Positions 1 to 10,516 of a stretch of 64,000 nucleotides of DNA are shown in pieces. The notes beneath the pieces are model-generated. The model had not been told where the DNA came from and made no database searches. It saw only the letters and a list, made by a program, of their open reading frames with translations. Each line of letters starts with the position of its first letter. Within the stretch, counting starts at the first letter, position 1. Both the position numbers and the translations under genes were made by a program. The DNA is from Asparagopsis taxiformis (lineage: Eukaryota > Rhodophyta > Florideophyceae > Bonnemaisoniales > Bonnemaisoniaceae). The stretch spans positions 1-64,000 of the forward strand of contig JALQPE010000932.1 of the NCBI GenBank assembly GCA_030407315.1, given 5' to 3'.

Positions 1-1423
1 AAGCCGCGGCTTAAATAACCTTCGGACGACCGTTGTCGTAATGCCGCTGGCAGATTTCACGAAAGGGCCGCAGCCCTGCGCACGTATCGCGCTGAATTGA
101 GCACACCCGCGTGGTGGAATTGGACACTGCATTCGTTGCAGGGAAACGCCTAAACGAGGCATTGACGTACGATGCCAAGGGCGGGTCTCGATGATTACGA
201 AAGAGCCGGAGCGCACGCGCGCGCTCCGGCGCTGTGGCGATTCGATCAGCCAACCGGGCCGCGTACGTTTAAACGAGATTTTTCGGGACAACTGCCACGT
301 CTGCAGTTGTACCCGAAAAGGCGCCACGGCCCGTGTCTCAGGCGCGTCCTGACGGCCTCGCGTGGCCGGGACGTCCACGTTGGGGTGGGGCTGGGGCTGT
401 GTAGTATACGTGGCAATTCCGAAATTGCAAATATTTACGTTTTCCGCGGAATTCGAATTTCGGCGGACACGACCGGCGACAGCAATGCACGAACATTGCT
501 GGCGCATGCGCGCGCGCAACCGGCACACGTGTGCAACGAACGTACTGGCAACGGCCAACGGACCAACGGGTCCCTACGTGTGACCCACAAGGTCCTTTCC
601 CATTCGGGGACGTTACGAGCAGTGTTTACACTGTAAAGCGATGCCATCGTGGCCATATAGGTATTGGCATCGTGCCGGGAGGGAAAGGGGACAAGACACG
701 AACGAGCAACGGCTCTAGTCTACGACTGACTTCTACGTTTTACGTTTACGTTCTGCCTAACGAGGCTTCGTCTCCGTCGAGCTGCGTACTCCCTACCCAT
801 CGCCGCACGTAAGGCTGATTGCGTGTAGTGCCTCCGGGCTTGGTTGAGAGCGCCTCCGGTGACGTACCACCTCGTTTGCTAACGTAATCCTCGCGTGGAT
901 TGTTGCGTCGTGACGCTCGTGTCTACTCGCTAACCATTCTACCTTCTACCGTTCTAACAATACAGTCAAACACCAGCGGGTGGACTGCTCGTTTCGTTTC
1001 GTAAGGACAGCGTGTCCGTAGCTCGTACCAGCTACTACGTCTATCGAACTATCGTTCCACACCGCCATCCCATCTCTGGGAATACGCTCTCCACGCCGCC
1101 GTAGACCACCACAACTCCCCCCCCCCCCACACTCTGCTCATGGAATACCGCCCATCAGCGTATGGACCAATTCAATCCCGGACGTCACTACATTCCTTCC
1201 CTTTGTGAAACTAGGCCACGTCCACAACCAAAACCCTGGAAACAAACTGCAACCACGCTCGCAACTCGTACATTATATTTGTCGACTTGATTCAAATAAC
1301 TAAAATATCTACAACGCACAATCCCACACTGTCTCAAGATGTCGCATATCGGATTTCAAACTATACGACCCAAATCAAGATCCGATCGCCACTTGCTTCA
1401 AAGCAACCCCTCCATCGCTCCCC
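1..1423. other. Non-coding, CpG-rich region left of the copia remnant
   Basis: No reading frame here looks like a protein. The first kilobase is visibly richer in CpG and in ACG/CGT words than the rest of the window, for example the alternating CG/GC stretches near 215-235 and 505-520 and the TACGTTT repeats near 733-750. A run of 12 C lies at 1117-1128. The stretch may include the lost 5' part or LTR of the adjacent retroelement. No primer-binding site or LTR pair could be recognised, so that is only a guess. Confidence 0.4.
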
Positions 1424-3033
1424 ATGCCTGCCAAATCACTGGCAACTTCTTTCACCAACCCCAACATACTTAAAGAGGCTAGACAATGTGCCGATGCTAC
1501 CGAATGGGTAAAATCTTGGAATACCGAGCTGGACAACCTCGAAAAATGAGGTACAATCACATATGTCCCACCCTCTCAAGTACCTGCCAACACTAAGCTT
1601 CTCCGTTTAAAATTTGTCCTTCGCACTAAAACAGACTCCAACGGGAACCCTCTCTCTAGAAAAACCCGGTGCACCGTACGCGGCGACTTACAAAAGCCGC
1701 ATGAGCATTTCGACCCGGACAATATCACGTCCCCAGTTGCAGACCGAGACGCTATACGAACTTCTCTTGCCATCGCCGCTGCACACAATTAGGGTGCGCA
1801 TCATTGGGATATTGACTCCGTCTTTCTTCATGAAACCTTCGGCGATGAAAAGCCACTCTATGTCTACCAGCCCCAACGATTCAATGGAGATTACAAATAC
1901 CCCGGCTACATAGGCAAACTTACAGGTAATATGTACGGCGCAAAACAAGCCTGTAGAATATTTAACCGCGGACTGTCAAAGCATCTCCAGCTCCATCACT
2001 TCACCCGTCTCAGCAGTGAAATCTGCACCTTCCTTCTCCGCTCCACCACTGACACCAACCGGTTCGTTTTTTCGTAATCACGATAGACGATTTTCTCGTC
2101 GTGTCCAATTCTAACACACTAAGCGAGCACTCCAAAAGCCAGCTGCAGTCTAAATACATCATTAAGGATCTTGGTCCAGTCCAACATATTCTTGGCTGGA
2201 AGGTCACTCGTACAAAGGATTCTATACCGCTTACGCAACCTGCATATATATCTACAATTCTTGAAATGTTTGGATTGACAAATGCTAAACCAGCCAGCTC
2301 CCCGATCGCCTCCGACATCCTTAACAATACCACAAAACTCTCTGAACCCTTGGACACCAAGCTTTATAACTACTCTTCCCTTATTGGTAATTTGTGATAT
2401 CTCGCAGATTCTACCCGGCCGGATATCGCATACATCACTGGCTACCTCGGCCGATATTCTCACCAACCTACTAAACTTCATTGGCAAGCTGGTTTACGGT
2501 TCTTACGATATCTGAAAGGTACACCCAATCTTGGCCTGCAATACAAAACAAAACTCTCCAACACACTCATGGCTTACTCCGACAGCGATTTTGCTGCCTG
2601 CACCTCTACTCGCCGCTCAACCACCGGCACGGTCATCCTCTATAATAACTCCCCTATTGCCTGGCAATCATAGCGACAACACTTTGTTGCACCCAGTACT
2701 TGGGCAGCAGAATATGTCGCCGGCTACCATACATCCCAACACGTTATCTGCATCAGAAACCTTCTTGCAGACCTCTAACATCCAGAAAAACAACCGACAA
2801 AACTGCTTATGGATAGTGCAGGAGCAGTTACAACGGCAAAAACACCTCATCCAACGCCAAAGTCCAAGCATATTGATGTCAAGTACCACTTCCTAAAAGA
2901 GCAAATCGAACGTGGTAGAATAACTTTACAATATACATCGTCCGACAAAAACGCAGCGGATATACTCACCAAAGCCCTTAAGCCGGCCCAATACTGTGCC
3001 AAGCTCAAACTCCTCCGGCTTTCTACAACCTGA
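1424..3033 (+). mobile_element. Decayed Ty1/copia retrotransposon: reverse transcriptase and RNase H
   Basis: Conceptual translation gives the C-terminal half of a copia Pol polyprotein. First comes the linker typical of the start of RVT_2 (EARQCADATEWVKSWNTEL), then the TSPVADRDAIRTSLAIAA block, the WDIDSVFLHE block, a QPQRF block, and the catalytic loop TIDDFLV at 2080-2100. Next are KDLGPVQHILGW, STRPDIAYITGYLGR, RNase H (YSDSDFAACTSTRRSTTG), and the tail VKYHFLKEQIERGRITLQY ending at a TGA at 3031. It is not functional: in-frame stops at 1547 (TGA), 1790 (TAG), 2395 (TGA), 2671 (TAG) and 2776 (TAA), and a frame change near 2071-2080 just before the catalytic loop. Gag, protease and integrase are absent. 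The family assignment is firm; the left boundary is arbitrary. Confidence 0.9.
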
Positions 3034-3044
3034 CGGGCGGCGAC

Positions 3045-3107
3045 TGTCGGATGATCAATCCGATTTAACCCGTCACGCCTTCGTCAGCCTACGTTGTCGG
3101 ATGATCA
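3045..3107 (+). repeat. Two direct copies of an LTR-like terminus
   Basis: The 13-mer TGTCGGATGATCA occurs at 3045-3057 and again at 3095-3107, 12 bp and 62 bp after the RNase H stop. The first copy follows a purine-rich tract (GGGCGGCGAC), the position expected of a polypurine tract and the start of a 3' LTR, which in copia elements begins with TG. The second copy suggests a local duplication or a second LTR start. The LTR's other end was not found. Confidence 0.55.
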
Positions 3108-3520
3108 TACAATCATAACGGTCCCTTACAGTATTGCATCATAGAGAATTTAAGCCGCCGTCTCACGACCGCTCCGACGAAGTAAAAAACACAAACAGGG
3201 CAATAACCCTTTAACACTAACATCTTGCGGTGGCTGGGTCTGCCGTTGGAATCGCGGCGCCACGCCAAAAGACAGCCTGTGACGACAAGAATTGACCTTC
3301 CCGGTTTCACATTTCATCCTGCATTTAAAGATTGTTTTTATGCCAGATAGTTCAATATATTTCGAATTTCCGTGATCCCTCAAGAGAAGGCTTGATTTGT
3401 AAAAACTCCATTACCTCCAATCGTGCAGGTTGTTTGCCGTTACAATCATTCCACCCTTGCCATGGCGCGGTTCGGGTCTAAAGCCCGTTACCATCCTTCT
3501 CATGGTACAGGTCATTAACG
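3108..3520. other. Intergenic, possible LTR remainder plus promoter
   Basis: This stretch holds no supportable gene. The left part may be residual LTR sequence continuing from the two terminal repeats. The right part must contain the promoter and leader of the coiled-coil gene that starts at 3521. No clear TATA box or other site could be assigned. Confidence 0.35.
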
Positions 3521-6118
3521 ATGGCAGTTCAGGATCAAGCATCCACCGTATTCCCACCCGAGAATTCATCTGCAGAAGGCCCTTTGTCTAATCCAGTCAC
3601 AGCGACTCCTCCCTCTCGACAAATTGCTCTTGATCAATATGCGCAACAAATTGTTCGCCGCGCAGAAGCATTGGACTTGCGGTCACGTAATTTACAAACC
3701 GTTGAACAAGACCTCGCCCAGCTCCATACCAAATATCAGAACCGTCAACGTCAGCTGGACCAATTGGAGACCACTATGCGTCGTGAGATGAAGTCGTTTC
3801 TCGATGATATCGCCGCTCGTCAGAGAAGGTTGAGTACAATGGAGCAGCATCAGAGTAACTCACGTTCAATGCTCAGAGAACATGCTACCACCGTGCGAGG
3901 CTTAATCTCAGATGTTAAATCTGTATCAACTTCACTCCAACAAAAGAAGAACGAATTGCGCCATGTGACCCAACATCTACTAGCTCTTCAGGATGACGTA
4001 CAACAAAGTGAAAATACTCTCAATTCTCTAAATCAGCAAATGCGGCAGCACGAATCCGAAGCTGCTTTGATTGGCAACGAGAAAGAAAAATTGCAAACTG
4101 CCGCAAAGAAACTTGAACGACTCGAAAAGAACATTCAGATGCGTGATAAAGACCTTTCCGAGCGCGAGCGTATCCTGAAGCACAGGGAACAACGAGCGGA
4201 GCAATTGATGCACTTTGAGGCAATTGCTGTCCCTCTTCGTCATTTCCTTCAGGAGTACGATTTTCAGCATCACCGCGATTCTGCGACTGCTAGACCGGTA
4301 CAGACTGTTGAAGATAGGTTTGACTCAGTCGCTGCTGTGCAACGTGCAACCATCATACTGAAAGAGTTGGCCAACAAATCAAATATATTAGATAAGTTAC
4401 AGGTCAAGTTAGATGCTTCTATTGCAGCAGTTCAGCATCGCGAAAAAAAAACTTCTGAAATGGAAGCTTCTTTGCGTGCTCGTGCAGCAGAAGTCGATAT
4501 TAAGGCAAGAAGTTTGGAAGTTGCCCAACGAGATCTACACGTTCTACAGGAACGGATAGATGTAATGATGCGAAATGCTGAACATTCTCGAGCGGAATGC
4601 GATACACGAGAGAATGGCTTGCGCGAACGCGAAGTGGAAATACTGGGAAAGGAGCGCAGCATATCACGGACAGAGGCAAATCTGGAGCAGATGCAGAAGG
4701 CAACCGCGCAGCGAGAAAAAAGTGTTCGCAGAGCACACACAGCGGTTACTGCCAGAGAAAAAGCGCTAAATGAACACCAGAAGTATGTCAAAGACCTTCA
4801 ACAAAGTTTGCAAACAATACAGCAAACCATCAACCTGAAAGAAGATATGATTGAAGCTCGAGAGCTCGAATTGAGTGCACGTGAGGCAGAAACGAAAACA
4901 GCTACCGCAAGTATTCAGAGATCGCCAGCCTACGATGAGCAAAGTGTTCGTCAGGAAAGCCATGTAGAATACCAAACTAACGCAAATGTGCCTCGCTTAT
5001 CTCTGCAGAGGCAGGAAAAAGAAATCCAAACGGACGGGGCCGAATCCTTCCCGAGTGACAGAATCAAGACCACCACTAAATCTGCGAGTGTGATGCAGAC
5101 TACTGACAGCTCGCAACCCAACCAACAAACCCAAGACAAATTAGAAGGGGTTGCATTGACCGAACGGGGTCCTCTGAATGGAGAGAAAGCACCTACCCGA
5201 GATGATGCATCAACAGATATTGGCATTCGGGAGCCAAGAACTGTCCGTAGACATCTAGCTTTCGATTCGTCAGTTCCCCAAGGTACAAATATGAGGAGGT
5301 TGACCTCTACCGGTGTTCAGGAGACGCCTCTGGAATATAGGAAGGAAAACCAAGATGATGAAAGCGAGGCTGCTGCCGATGAGCTATTACCAGAACTGTT
5401 TGCAGCTCGTTCGCTTTGGAGAGAAAGGGTTGTTCGACTCAAAGCAGTTGTGGAAAGCATGCAAGAAAACACGAGAGCAATCAGACCCCATTTGCAGCCT
5501 GTGTTGAGGTCTGTGGCGGATGTACTGCAAAGAATGCTTTCAGAAGTTGACACTGTTCCATCTGAACATACCGAAGCATCAAAATCTCGATTTGCGGAAG
5601 AGCAACGAGCCCAAATTCGATGGTCAGAAGTTTTGCGACAACAGCTTGATTCTGTTAGAGATATTCAGGCGGGGATGTTGATTGCCTTCAACCGGGAAGA
5701 GGATATTACTTTTGCTCAGGGATCTGAGGAGCAAGGGACGGAGAAGAGAAGACGGAGTGGTAGTTTCGTTCACACGGGTACAAATGTGGATGACGGTAGT
5801 TCGGTAGACATCACACTTGATGCTACAGCTGCAGATGGATTCATAGACATTTTAGAGGATACTGAAGATATGGACACGCTAACATCGTCTTTTCGAAAAT
5901 TCAGGATGAATATGCAGAACCGCAATCGTTTGGGAGGCGCAATTGAAGATTCTCAAGAGATTGCGGAAAACACAGACTCACAGAGGCTCTCTCGCGTGGA
6001 GGAAAACTCTAGATCGGGCGCTGGGCCTGTTCCACACAATGGAGCGAATATGCTTCAAGAACTAGCATCCCTTCGCGCCGATCTGGAATCGCTAACCACC
6101 CAAAGGCGTAACTCATAA
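3521..6118 (+). CDS. Long coiled-coil protein, function unknown
   Basis: Intronless frame of 865 residues starting at ATG 3521. Residues about 30-470 are almost continuous heptad-rich sequence with high Q, E, K and R content and no Pro, broken once near 230-260 by an aromatic/His patch (RHFLQEYDFQHH). Residues 470-610 are polar and low in complexity. A second helical segment spans about 620-720 and contains LFAARSLWRERVVRLKAVVE. The tail is acidic, then Ser/Arg rich. No enzyme motif, membrane span or targeting peptide is visible. The architecture resembles cytoskeletal, centrosomal or Golgi-tether proteins, but no family is recognised. Its stop lies only 31 bp from the convergent RPL31 stop. 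Confidence 0.85.
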   Translation: MAVQDQASTVFPPENSSAEGPLSNPVTATPPSRQIALDQYAQQIVRRAEALDLRSRNLQTVEQDLAQLHTKYQNRQRQLDQLETTMRREMKSFLDDIAARQRRLSTMEQHQSNSRSMLREHATTVRGLISDVKSVSTSLQQKKNELRHVTQHLLALQDDVQQSENTLNSLNQQMRQHESEAALIGNEKEKLQTAAKKLERLEKNIQMRDKDLSERERILKHREQRAEQLMHFEAIAVPLRHFLQEYDFQHHRDSATARPVQTVEDRFDSVAAVQRATIILKELANKSNILDKLQVKLDASIAAVQHREKKTSEMEASLRARAAEVDIKARSLEVAQRDLHVLQERIDVMMRNAEHSRAECDTRENGLREREVEILGKERSISRTEANLEQMQKATAQREKSVRRAHTAVTAREKALNEHQKYVKDLQQSLQTIQQTINLKEDMIEARELELSAREAETKTATASIQRSPAYDEQSVRQESHVEYQTNANVPRLSLQRQEKEIQTDGAESFPSDRIKTTTKSASVMQTTDSSQPNQQTQDKLEGVALTERGPLNGEKAPTRDDASTDIGIREPRTVRRHLAFDSSVPQGTNMRRLTSTGVQETPLEYRKENQDDESEAAADELLPELFAARSLWRERVVRLKAVVESMQENTRAIRPHLQPVLRSVADVLQRMLSEVDTVPSEHTEASKSRFAEEQRAQIRWSEVLRQQLDSVRDIQAGMLIAFNREEDITFAQGSEEQGTEKRRRSGSFVHTGTNVDDGSSVDITLDATAADGFIDILEDTEDMDTLTSSFRKFRMNMQNRNRLGGAIEDSQEIAENTDSQRLSRVEENSRSGAGPVPHNGANMLQELASLRADLESLTTQRRNS

Positions 6119-6149
6119 TTTGCAATTGCAGCACAGTAAATCAGATGGT

Positions 6150-6605
6150 TTATTCTTCGATAGTAACAGTTTGCAGTCCCTTGAAGGAAGCAACCGGAAC
6201 GTATGTGGCGAGCGTGTACAGCGGTTCTTTCGCGTCTTCATCGTCATTTCGCTTTCTTGAGAGACGCACACGGACACGGTAGGGAACGTTACGCACACCA
6301 GTCTTCCAAATTTCCTTGTTCAGTCTGGTATCGACACGCACATCGCGGGTACCCATCATTTTGGTGGCAAACTGGCGAATGAGCTTGACAGCGCGAGGTG
6401 CCTTTCTCTTGAAGCCATATTTTCGAAGCTTGGGGTGGAGATGGATGGTATACTCACGAGTGACGACCTCGGCGCCTCTCGGCTTGCGATCTTTTGCCTA
6501 ATCGCAGACGAATAGAGCAGATCAGGAAACGACGGTTAGAACACCAATTCACGATTCGCCCTCCACCGTTCATTCCTTGGAGCGGAATGAGGCTTCACTT
6601 ACCAT
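6150..6605 (-). CDS. RPL31: 60S ribosomal protein L31 (eL31), intron after the start codon
   Basis: Structural protein of the large cytosolic ribosomal subunit, near the exit tunnel. The gene is split: exon 1 is just the ATG (6605-6603), followed by donor GTAAGT; the intron is 6498-6602 (105 bp); exon 2 is 6497-6150. The spliced product has 116 residues. It runs through [71 protein letters not shown] and [19 protein letters not shown], which are the hallmark blocks of eL31 along its full length. Without the splice the frame would start at an internal Met in the conserved MMGTRD block and lose the N-terminal third. Identity is essentially certain; the splice junction follows from consensus ends and the restored family N terminus. 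Confidence 0.93.
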
Positions 6606-7034
6606 CTTTGTAACGCTGCTCGCTGCAATCGGAGGTTCGGTTGGGTGATTACGATCAAGGACAGTGCACCAGTTCTTTTCCGAAGCAGAGCGATTTTGAC
6701 TTGGGAATAGAATAAAACAATGGACCGCGGTCCGAGAAACGTGTCGGGCGCCGACGGCGTCAGTAAAGGTGTCGAAATTTTCAACTTTTGTGATCTAATC
6801 TTCAGATTCTGATCTAAAATTTTGGCGGCGAACATTACAGTGTTTCTGTAAAGCAAGCCAATCCACTCCACACAAAATTTTTTCTGAAGAAGGCTGAAAG
6901 ATGCGATCTCCACCGTTGCGCAACATGGCACTTCTAGTATCCATCCCAAGCTCTATTCAACTCCATTGACTTGAAACGATGCACTATCTTTGTAGAACGT
7001 GCTCGTTCGTTTTCTTCTTCGACTAATTCTTGCA
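6606..7034. promoter_or_regulatory. Divergent promoter region, RPL31 / START-like gene
   Basis: The 429 bp between two divergent start codons contain no credible gene. A CCAAT pentamer lies at 6858-6862, 173 bp before the right-hand ATG. The composition is AT-rich near 6775-6880. Shared promoter function is inferred only from the head-to-head arrangement. Confidence 0.4.
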
Positions 7035-7832
7035 ATGTACAGCTCGTACAGTTCTATGGCATTCTGCACTTCGCTCTACACGGGATACACGCGCCAGCCA
7101 TTGCGTGGAGATTGCACTTTTCTTAATGCACCTTTACCAGGTTTGCAACAGCAAAGACCTTGCAGCATTTTTGTCCCTGCTTTGCCAAGAAGACGTGCAC
7201 ATAGGGGTAGTGTTCCTCTCATCCAAGCCGCCACATCGCTCAAAAACACCTCTGGGTATATGGTTAGGGACGTCATTCTCCAGCGCGTCATCAAAATACC
7301 GTCTCGTTTGCCAGGGATCAAAAATCGGTCCGTAAATGTGGACATCAAAGCAGAAGATCTCGGTGGTCGTCGACGCAGAATCTCCGGTGGAATTGATATC
7401 GAAACATCACTCGAACGAGTCTGGAACGTCCTAACGTCATATTCTAAGATCGCGCTGTATATGCCGAACATTACTGAGAGTAGAATGTTCAAGCGTTCAG
7501 ATGTTGTTTATCTTGATCAAGTTGGAATAATATCTCGCAAGCTATCGCTCAAGTCCAAAATGCTTGTTCAAGTTGCCGAGGACAGGAGCGAGCCATCCAT
7601 AACATTCACCCGCGTGGAAGGTCGTGACTTTTCTGAATTTGTCGGGCGCTATGTACTTGATGAGTGTGGATTTAATCATACCCGCTTGAATTACGAGTTG
7701 TACGCGGTGCCATTTCCATTGTTCCCAGTATCTCTGGTGGAAAAGAAAATAGTTAAGGAAGTACCCGGAATGCTAGCTTCCATCCGAGAGGAAGCTCTTG
7801 TCGGCAAATTTATTCCCCTCGATGCTAACTAA
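7035..7832 (+). CDS. START/COQ10-like lipid-binding domain protein, probably plastid-targeted
   Basis: 265 residues from ATG 7035; the frame extends 12 codons upstream but only to a GTG. The first 60-80 residues are rich in Ser, Arg and hydrophobics with few acids and look like an organelle transit peptide. From about residue 120 the sequence SGGIDIETSLERVWNVLTSYSKIALYMPNITES is the start of a polyketide-cyclase/START-like fold (SRPBCC superfamily; compare COQ10-type proteins: strand, helix, 'W..L.DY...P.....'). Later strands include SITFTRVEGRDFSEFVGRYVL and a long C-terminal helix (SLVEKKIVKEVPGMLASIREEAL). Such domains bind hydrophobic ligands. Plant and algal plastid members exist, but the ligand here cannot be read from sequence. 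Confidence 0.75.
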   Translation: MYSSYSSMAFCTSLYTGYTRQPLRGDCTFLNAPLPGLQQQRPCSIFVPALPRRRAHRGSVPLIQAATSLKNTSGYMVRDVILQRVIKIPSRLPGIKNRSVNVDIKAEDLGGRRRRISGGIDIETSLERVWNVLTSYSKIALYMPNITESRMFKRSDVVYLDQVGIISRKLSLKSKMLVQVAEDRSEPSITFTRVEGRDFSEFVGRYVLDECGFNHTRLNYELYAVPFPLFPVSLVEKKIVKEVPGMLASIREEALVGKFIPLDAN

Positions 7833-8030
7833 ACATTTCACATCCATTTTTAACAATCATAATTGACTTGATAAACGACAACAGCCTAACCAAAGATGTA
7901 ACTGCAATTATTCCATTGCAATGTGTATGGAGGACACACTCTAGCGTAGCAGTGTCGCGCCATTTCGATAACTGACTATATCTGTTCAGACGATGGGATC
8001 ACAGGAAAAGGCATTGTGTAGAGTAGATGC

Positions 8031-9782
8031 CTAGTTCTTGGCCTTCAGAATTGTGGGAACATAATCCGATGGAGCTTCCAAACCCAACAGATTGAGTACT
8101 GTCGCACCGAGATTCGCAATTCCAGCTCCCTTACATTCTGGAATGTCTCCCCAACGGGCGCTCTCATCCAGCTCGTACTTCTCAACACCATGCCCGGTAA
8201 CAACACAGGGAACTTTCATCTTCGTGTGAGAAACCATTGCTTTCCATCCTTCTGGTTGCGAGCCAGCCTTCGGATTTCCATCCTTCCCTACCTCGGCCAT
8301 GATATCACAATTCCCGTGATCAGCAGTAACCACAGCCACTCCACCACGGGCAATAATCTCCGGAACGACCCGAGCAAGACATAGATCAACACATTCCACA
8401 GCAATACGTGCAGCTACCATGTGTCCGGTGTGACCAACCATGTCACCATTTGCATAGTTCACAACAAGCAAATCAGGTTTGAATTCATCAAGGTCCTTGA
8501 GAATTTCATCCGAGATCTCAGCAGATCGCATCCAAGGGCGAGAATGCTCCCTCTCCCTGTACGAGGTGACACAAGTGTATTTCTCCTTTTCTTCGTCAAA
8601 CTTGGCAGTACGATTACCGTTATAGAAGTACGTCACATGACCGTACTTTTGAGTCTCAGAAATGGACTGGCGCTTTAGTCCATTCTTTACAACATATTCT
8701 CCAACAGTGCGATCGATTGCTGGCGGTGAGACCAAGAAGCGAGATGGAATTCCAGCATCACCATCGTATTGCATCATCCCTGCATAGCGAGTCTTGGGTA
8801 CTCTGATGCGGTCAAAGTGAGGGAATTCTCCTTCATCAGCTTCAAAAGCCATTGAAATCTCAATAGCGCGGTCGCCGCGGAAATTCCAGAATAGAACTGA
8901 ATCACCGTCCAGAATGGGTCCAACAGCTTCTCCCGATTGATCAGTGATAACGAACGGGGGGAAGTATTGATCTATCATAGATTTATCCTTATAGAAATGT
9001 TCGACAGCATCAGTTGAAGAAGAGAAAGTTTGCAAATTTTGTGTATCACCCAAACAATGAGCAGCCCAGCCTCTTTGAACGATACTCCAATCAGCTTCGT
9101 AGCGATCCATAGTGACATTCATACGGCCACCACCACTTGCGACACAGGCATCGACTCCGGACTCCCGGATTGCTTCCAAGCGCTTCTCCAACGGCCCAAA
9201 GTAATCCAAAGCAGAACGTTCAGACACATCGCGACCGTCCGCCAGAACGTGAATACGAATACGTTTCACGCCATCATCAATTGCACCATCAATAAGCTGG
9301 AAGACATGGTTCACATGAGCATGCACGTTTCCATCTGAGTAGAGACCAATAAGATGCAAAGTACCTGCCGGAACATCAGCGGCAGGCGGGATACAAGTCT
9401 CAACAAGCCAATTCCATACTTGACTCTTGAAATTTCCAGACTTGAAGGCATTATTGACAAGTTTTGCTCCCTGGTCAAAGACACGACCGGCACCCAGTGC
9501 ATTGTGGCCAACTTCGCTGTTGCCCATATCACCCATAGTAGGAAGACCAACGGACTTACCGGAAGCATCGAGCTCACAGAACAGGGTAGCACAACCGTCC
9601 GGCCCTTTGCCAGCCTTAAGCTTGTCGAGGAAAGGAGTATGGGCGCATGTGACTGCGTTCCATTCCGTGGCTGGGGCTTGGCCGACGCCATCCATGATGA
9701 GTAGCGCGACGGGGCCATCGGGCTTGGTAAAGCCTGGCTTTGGTGGTAGTTTCATTGTTGTTCCATTGCTTGAGGATGCCAT
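8031..9782 (-). CDS. 2,3-bisphosphoglycerate-independent phosphoglycerate mutase
   Basis: Glycolytic enzyme interconverting 3- and 2-phosphoglycerate with two divalent metal ions and a phosphoserine intermediate. 583 residues from ATG 9782, close to the plant and bacterial enzymes (about 510-560). The frame continues 67 codons upstream but starts there only with TTG. N-terminal metal-site motif ALLIMDGVG (Asp31); nucleophile Ser89 in GDMGNSEVGHNALGAGR; substrate-binding HVLADGRDV; FWNFRGDRAIE; and the C-terminal metal cluster NYANGDMVGHTG and VVTADHGNCD. All catalytic blocks are intact. No obvious transit peptide is seen, so a cytosolic location is likely. Confidence 0.96.
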   Translation of the reverse strand: MASSSNGTTMKLPPKPGFTKPDGPVALLIMDGVGQAPATEWNAVTCAHTPFLDKLKAGKGPDGCATLFCELDASGKSVGLPTMGDMGNSEVGHNALGAGRVFDQGAKLVNNAFKSGNFKSQVWNWLVETCIPPAADVPAGTLHLIGLYSDGNVHAHVNHVFQLIDGAIDDGVKRIRIHVLADGRDVSERSALDYFGPLEKRLEAIRESGVDACVASGGGRMNVTMDRYEADWSIVQRGWAAHCLGDTQNLQTFSSSTDAVEHFYKDKSMIDQYFPPFVITDQSGEAVGPILDGDSVLFWNFRGDRAIEISMAFEADEGEFPHFDRIRVPKTRYAGMMQYDGDAGIPSRFLVSPPAIDRTVGEYVVKNGLKRQSISETQKYGHVTYFYNGNRTAKFDEEKEKYTCVTSYREREHSRPWMRSAEISDEILKDLDEFKPDLLVVNYANGDMVGHTGHMVAARIAVECVDLCLARVVPEIIARGGVAVVTADHGNCDIMAEVGKDGNPKAGSQPEGWKAMVSHTKMKVPCVVTGHGVEKYELDESARWGDIPECKGAGIANLGATVLNLLGLEAPSDYVPTILKAKN

Positions 9783-10516
9783 GTTTGACGGAATTGATCG
9801 ATAGTAGGCGAGGGAGTGGTGGCTCGTTGAGACGGGATAGTTATACGAGCAAGTTGGTACATTGGGTAGAATCTCTGTAACTTGGATTGAAAGTTTTGCA
9901 AGATTCGTCCATGTTGCGTGATGTGAAGTGTAACCAATCGGAAAGCAAAATAATTCATTTTCTTCTGATGTGATATTGACCAAGTTCCTCGTCGATGACC
10001 AGACGGGTTGACAGCATTGCGTTGCAGGTCGATGTCACCTTTGAAGCCGCTCATGTTTAAGCGTCTAAATGTGTACTGGAAATTATTTCGAGTTTCCCTG
10101 AATCGATAGTATTGCTAACGAATTGAGAATTGCTCGCATGTGAAAATCGTAACGAGCAGCGCATCTACTTGAACCACACCGGTCTCTAAATTGCACTGAT
10201 ACAACAAATTTGACACAACCGTACATTGACATCCTGCTTTAGACTGAATTGACCGGTAAAACTCTGTCGTTACACAATTGCTATGCATAACATCCTTTAG
10301 TTTCGCCAAGAATGCACACTTGTGCACATTGCATTAGATCTGAATTGGACGCACTTGTCTAGCCCAAATACTTTTCCGAAAGAACGAATAGACTCTGTCC
10401 AAGCTTTCATCTATCAAAACGCTGCCTTCTCGCACATTCCATTGTCTTTGTCACACCTTACCTTGTGTGCATCCCTTCAGACGACTGGCATTTTGTAGTG
10501 TGGTCTTTCTAGCAAA
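9783..10516. promoter_or_regulatory. Divergent intergenic region, phosphoglycerate mutase / zinc-finger gene
   Basis: This 734 bp gap separates two head-to-head genes. No protein frame is convincing; the in-frame extension of the mutase lacks an ATG. A CCAAT pentamer lies at 9934-9938. Both promoters must be here. Nothing else was recognised. Confidence 0.4.

Noticed and set aside
172..812. Overlapping frames of 60-150 residues near the left edge
   Set aside because: Frames on both strands are open because the DNA is GC-rich and stop-poor; peptides show no family pattern.
6599..6949. 116-residue minus-strand frame upstream of RPL31
   Set aside because: It overlaps the RPL31 start and promoter, lacks domain features and conflicts with the ATG|GTAAGT start.
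9783..9983. 67-residue N-terminal extension of phosphoglycerate mutase
   Set aside because: It begins with TTG, has no conserved feature, and ATG 9782 gives a protein of normal family length. The same reasoning was applied to the sigma factor, PUS10, QueD-type, LpxC, HECT ligase, RPAP1 and others.
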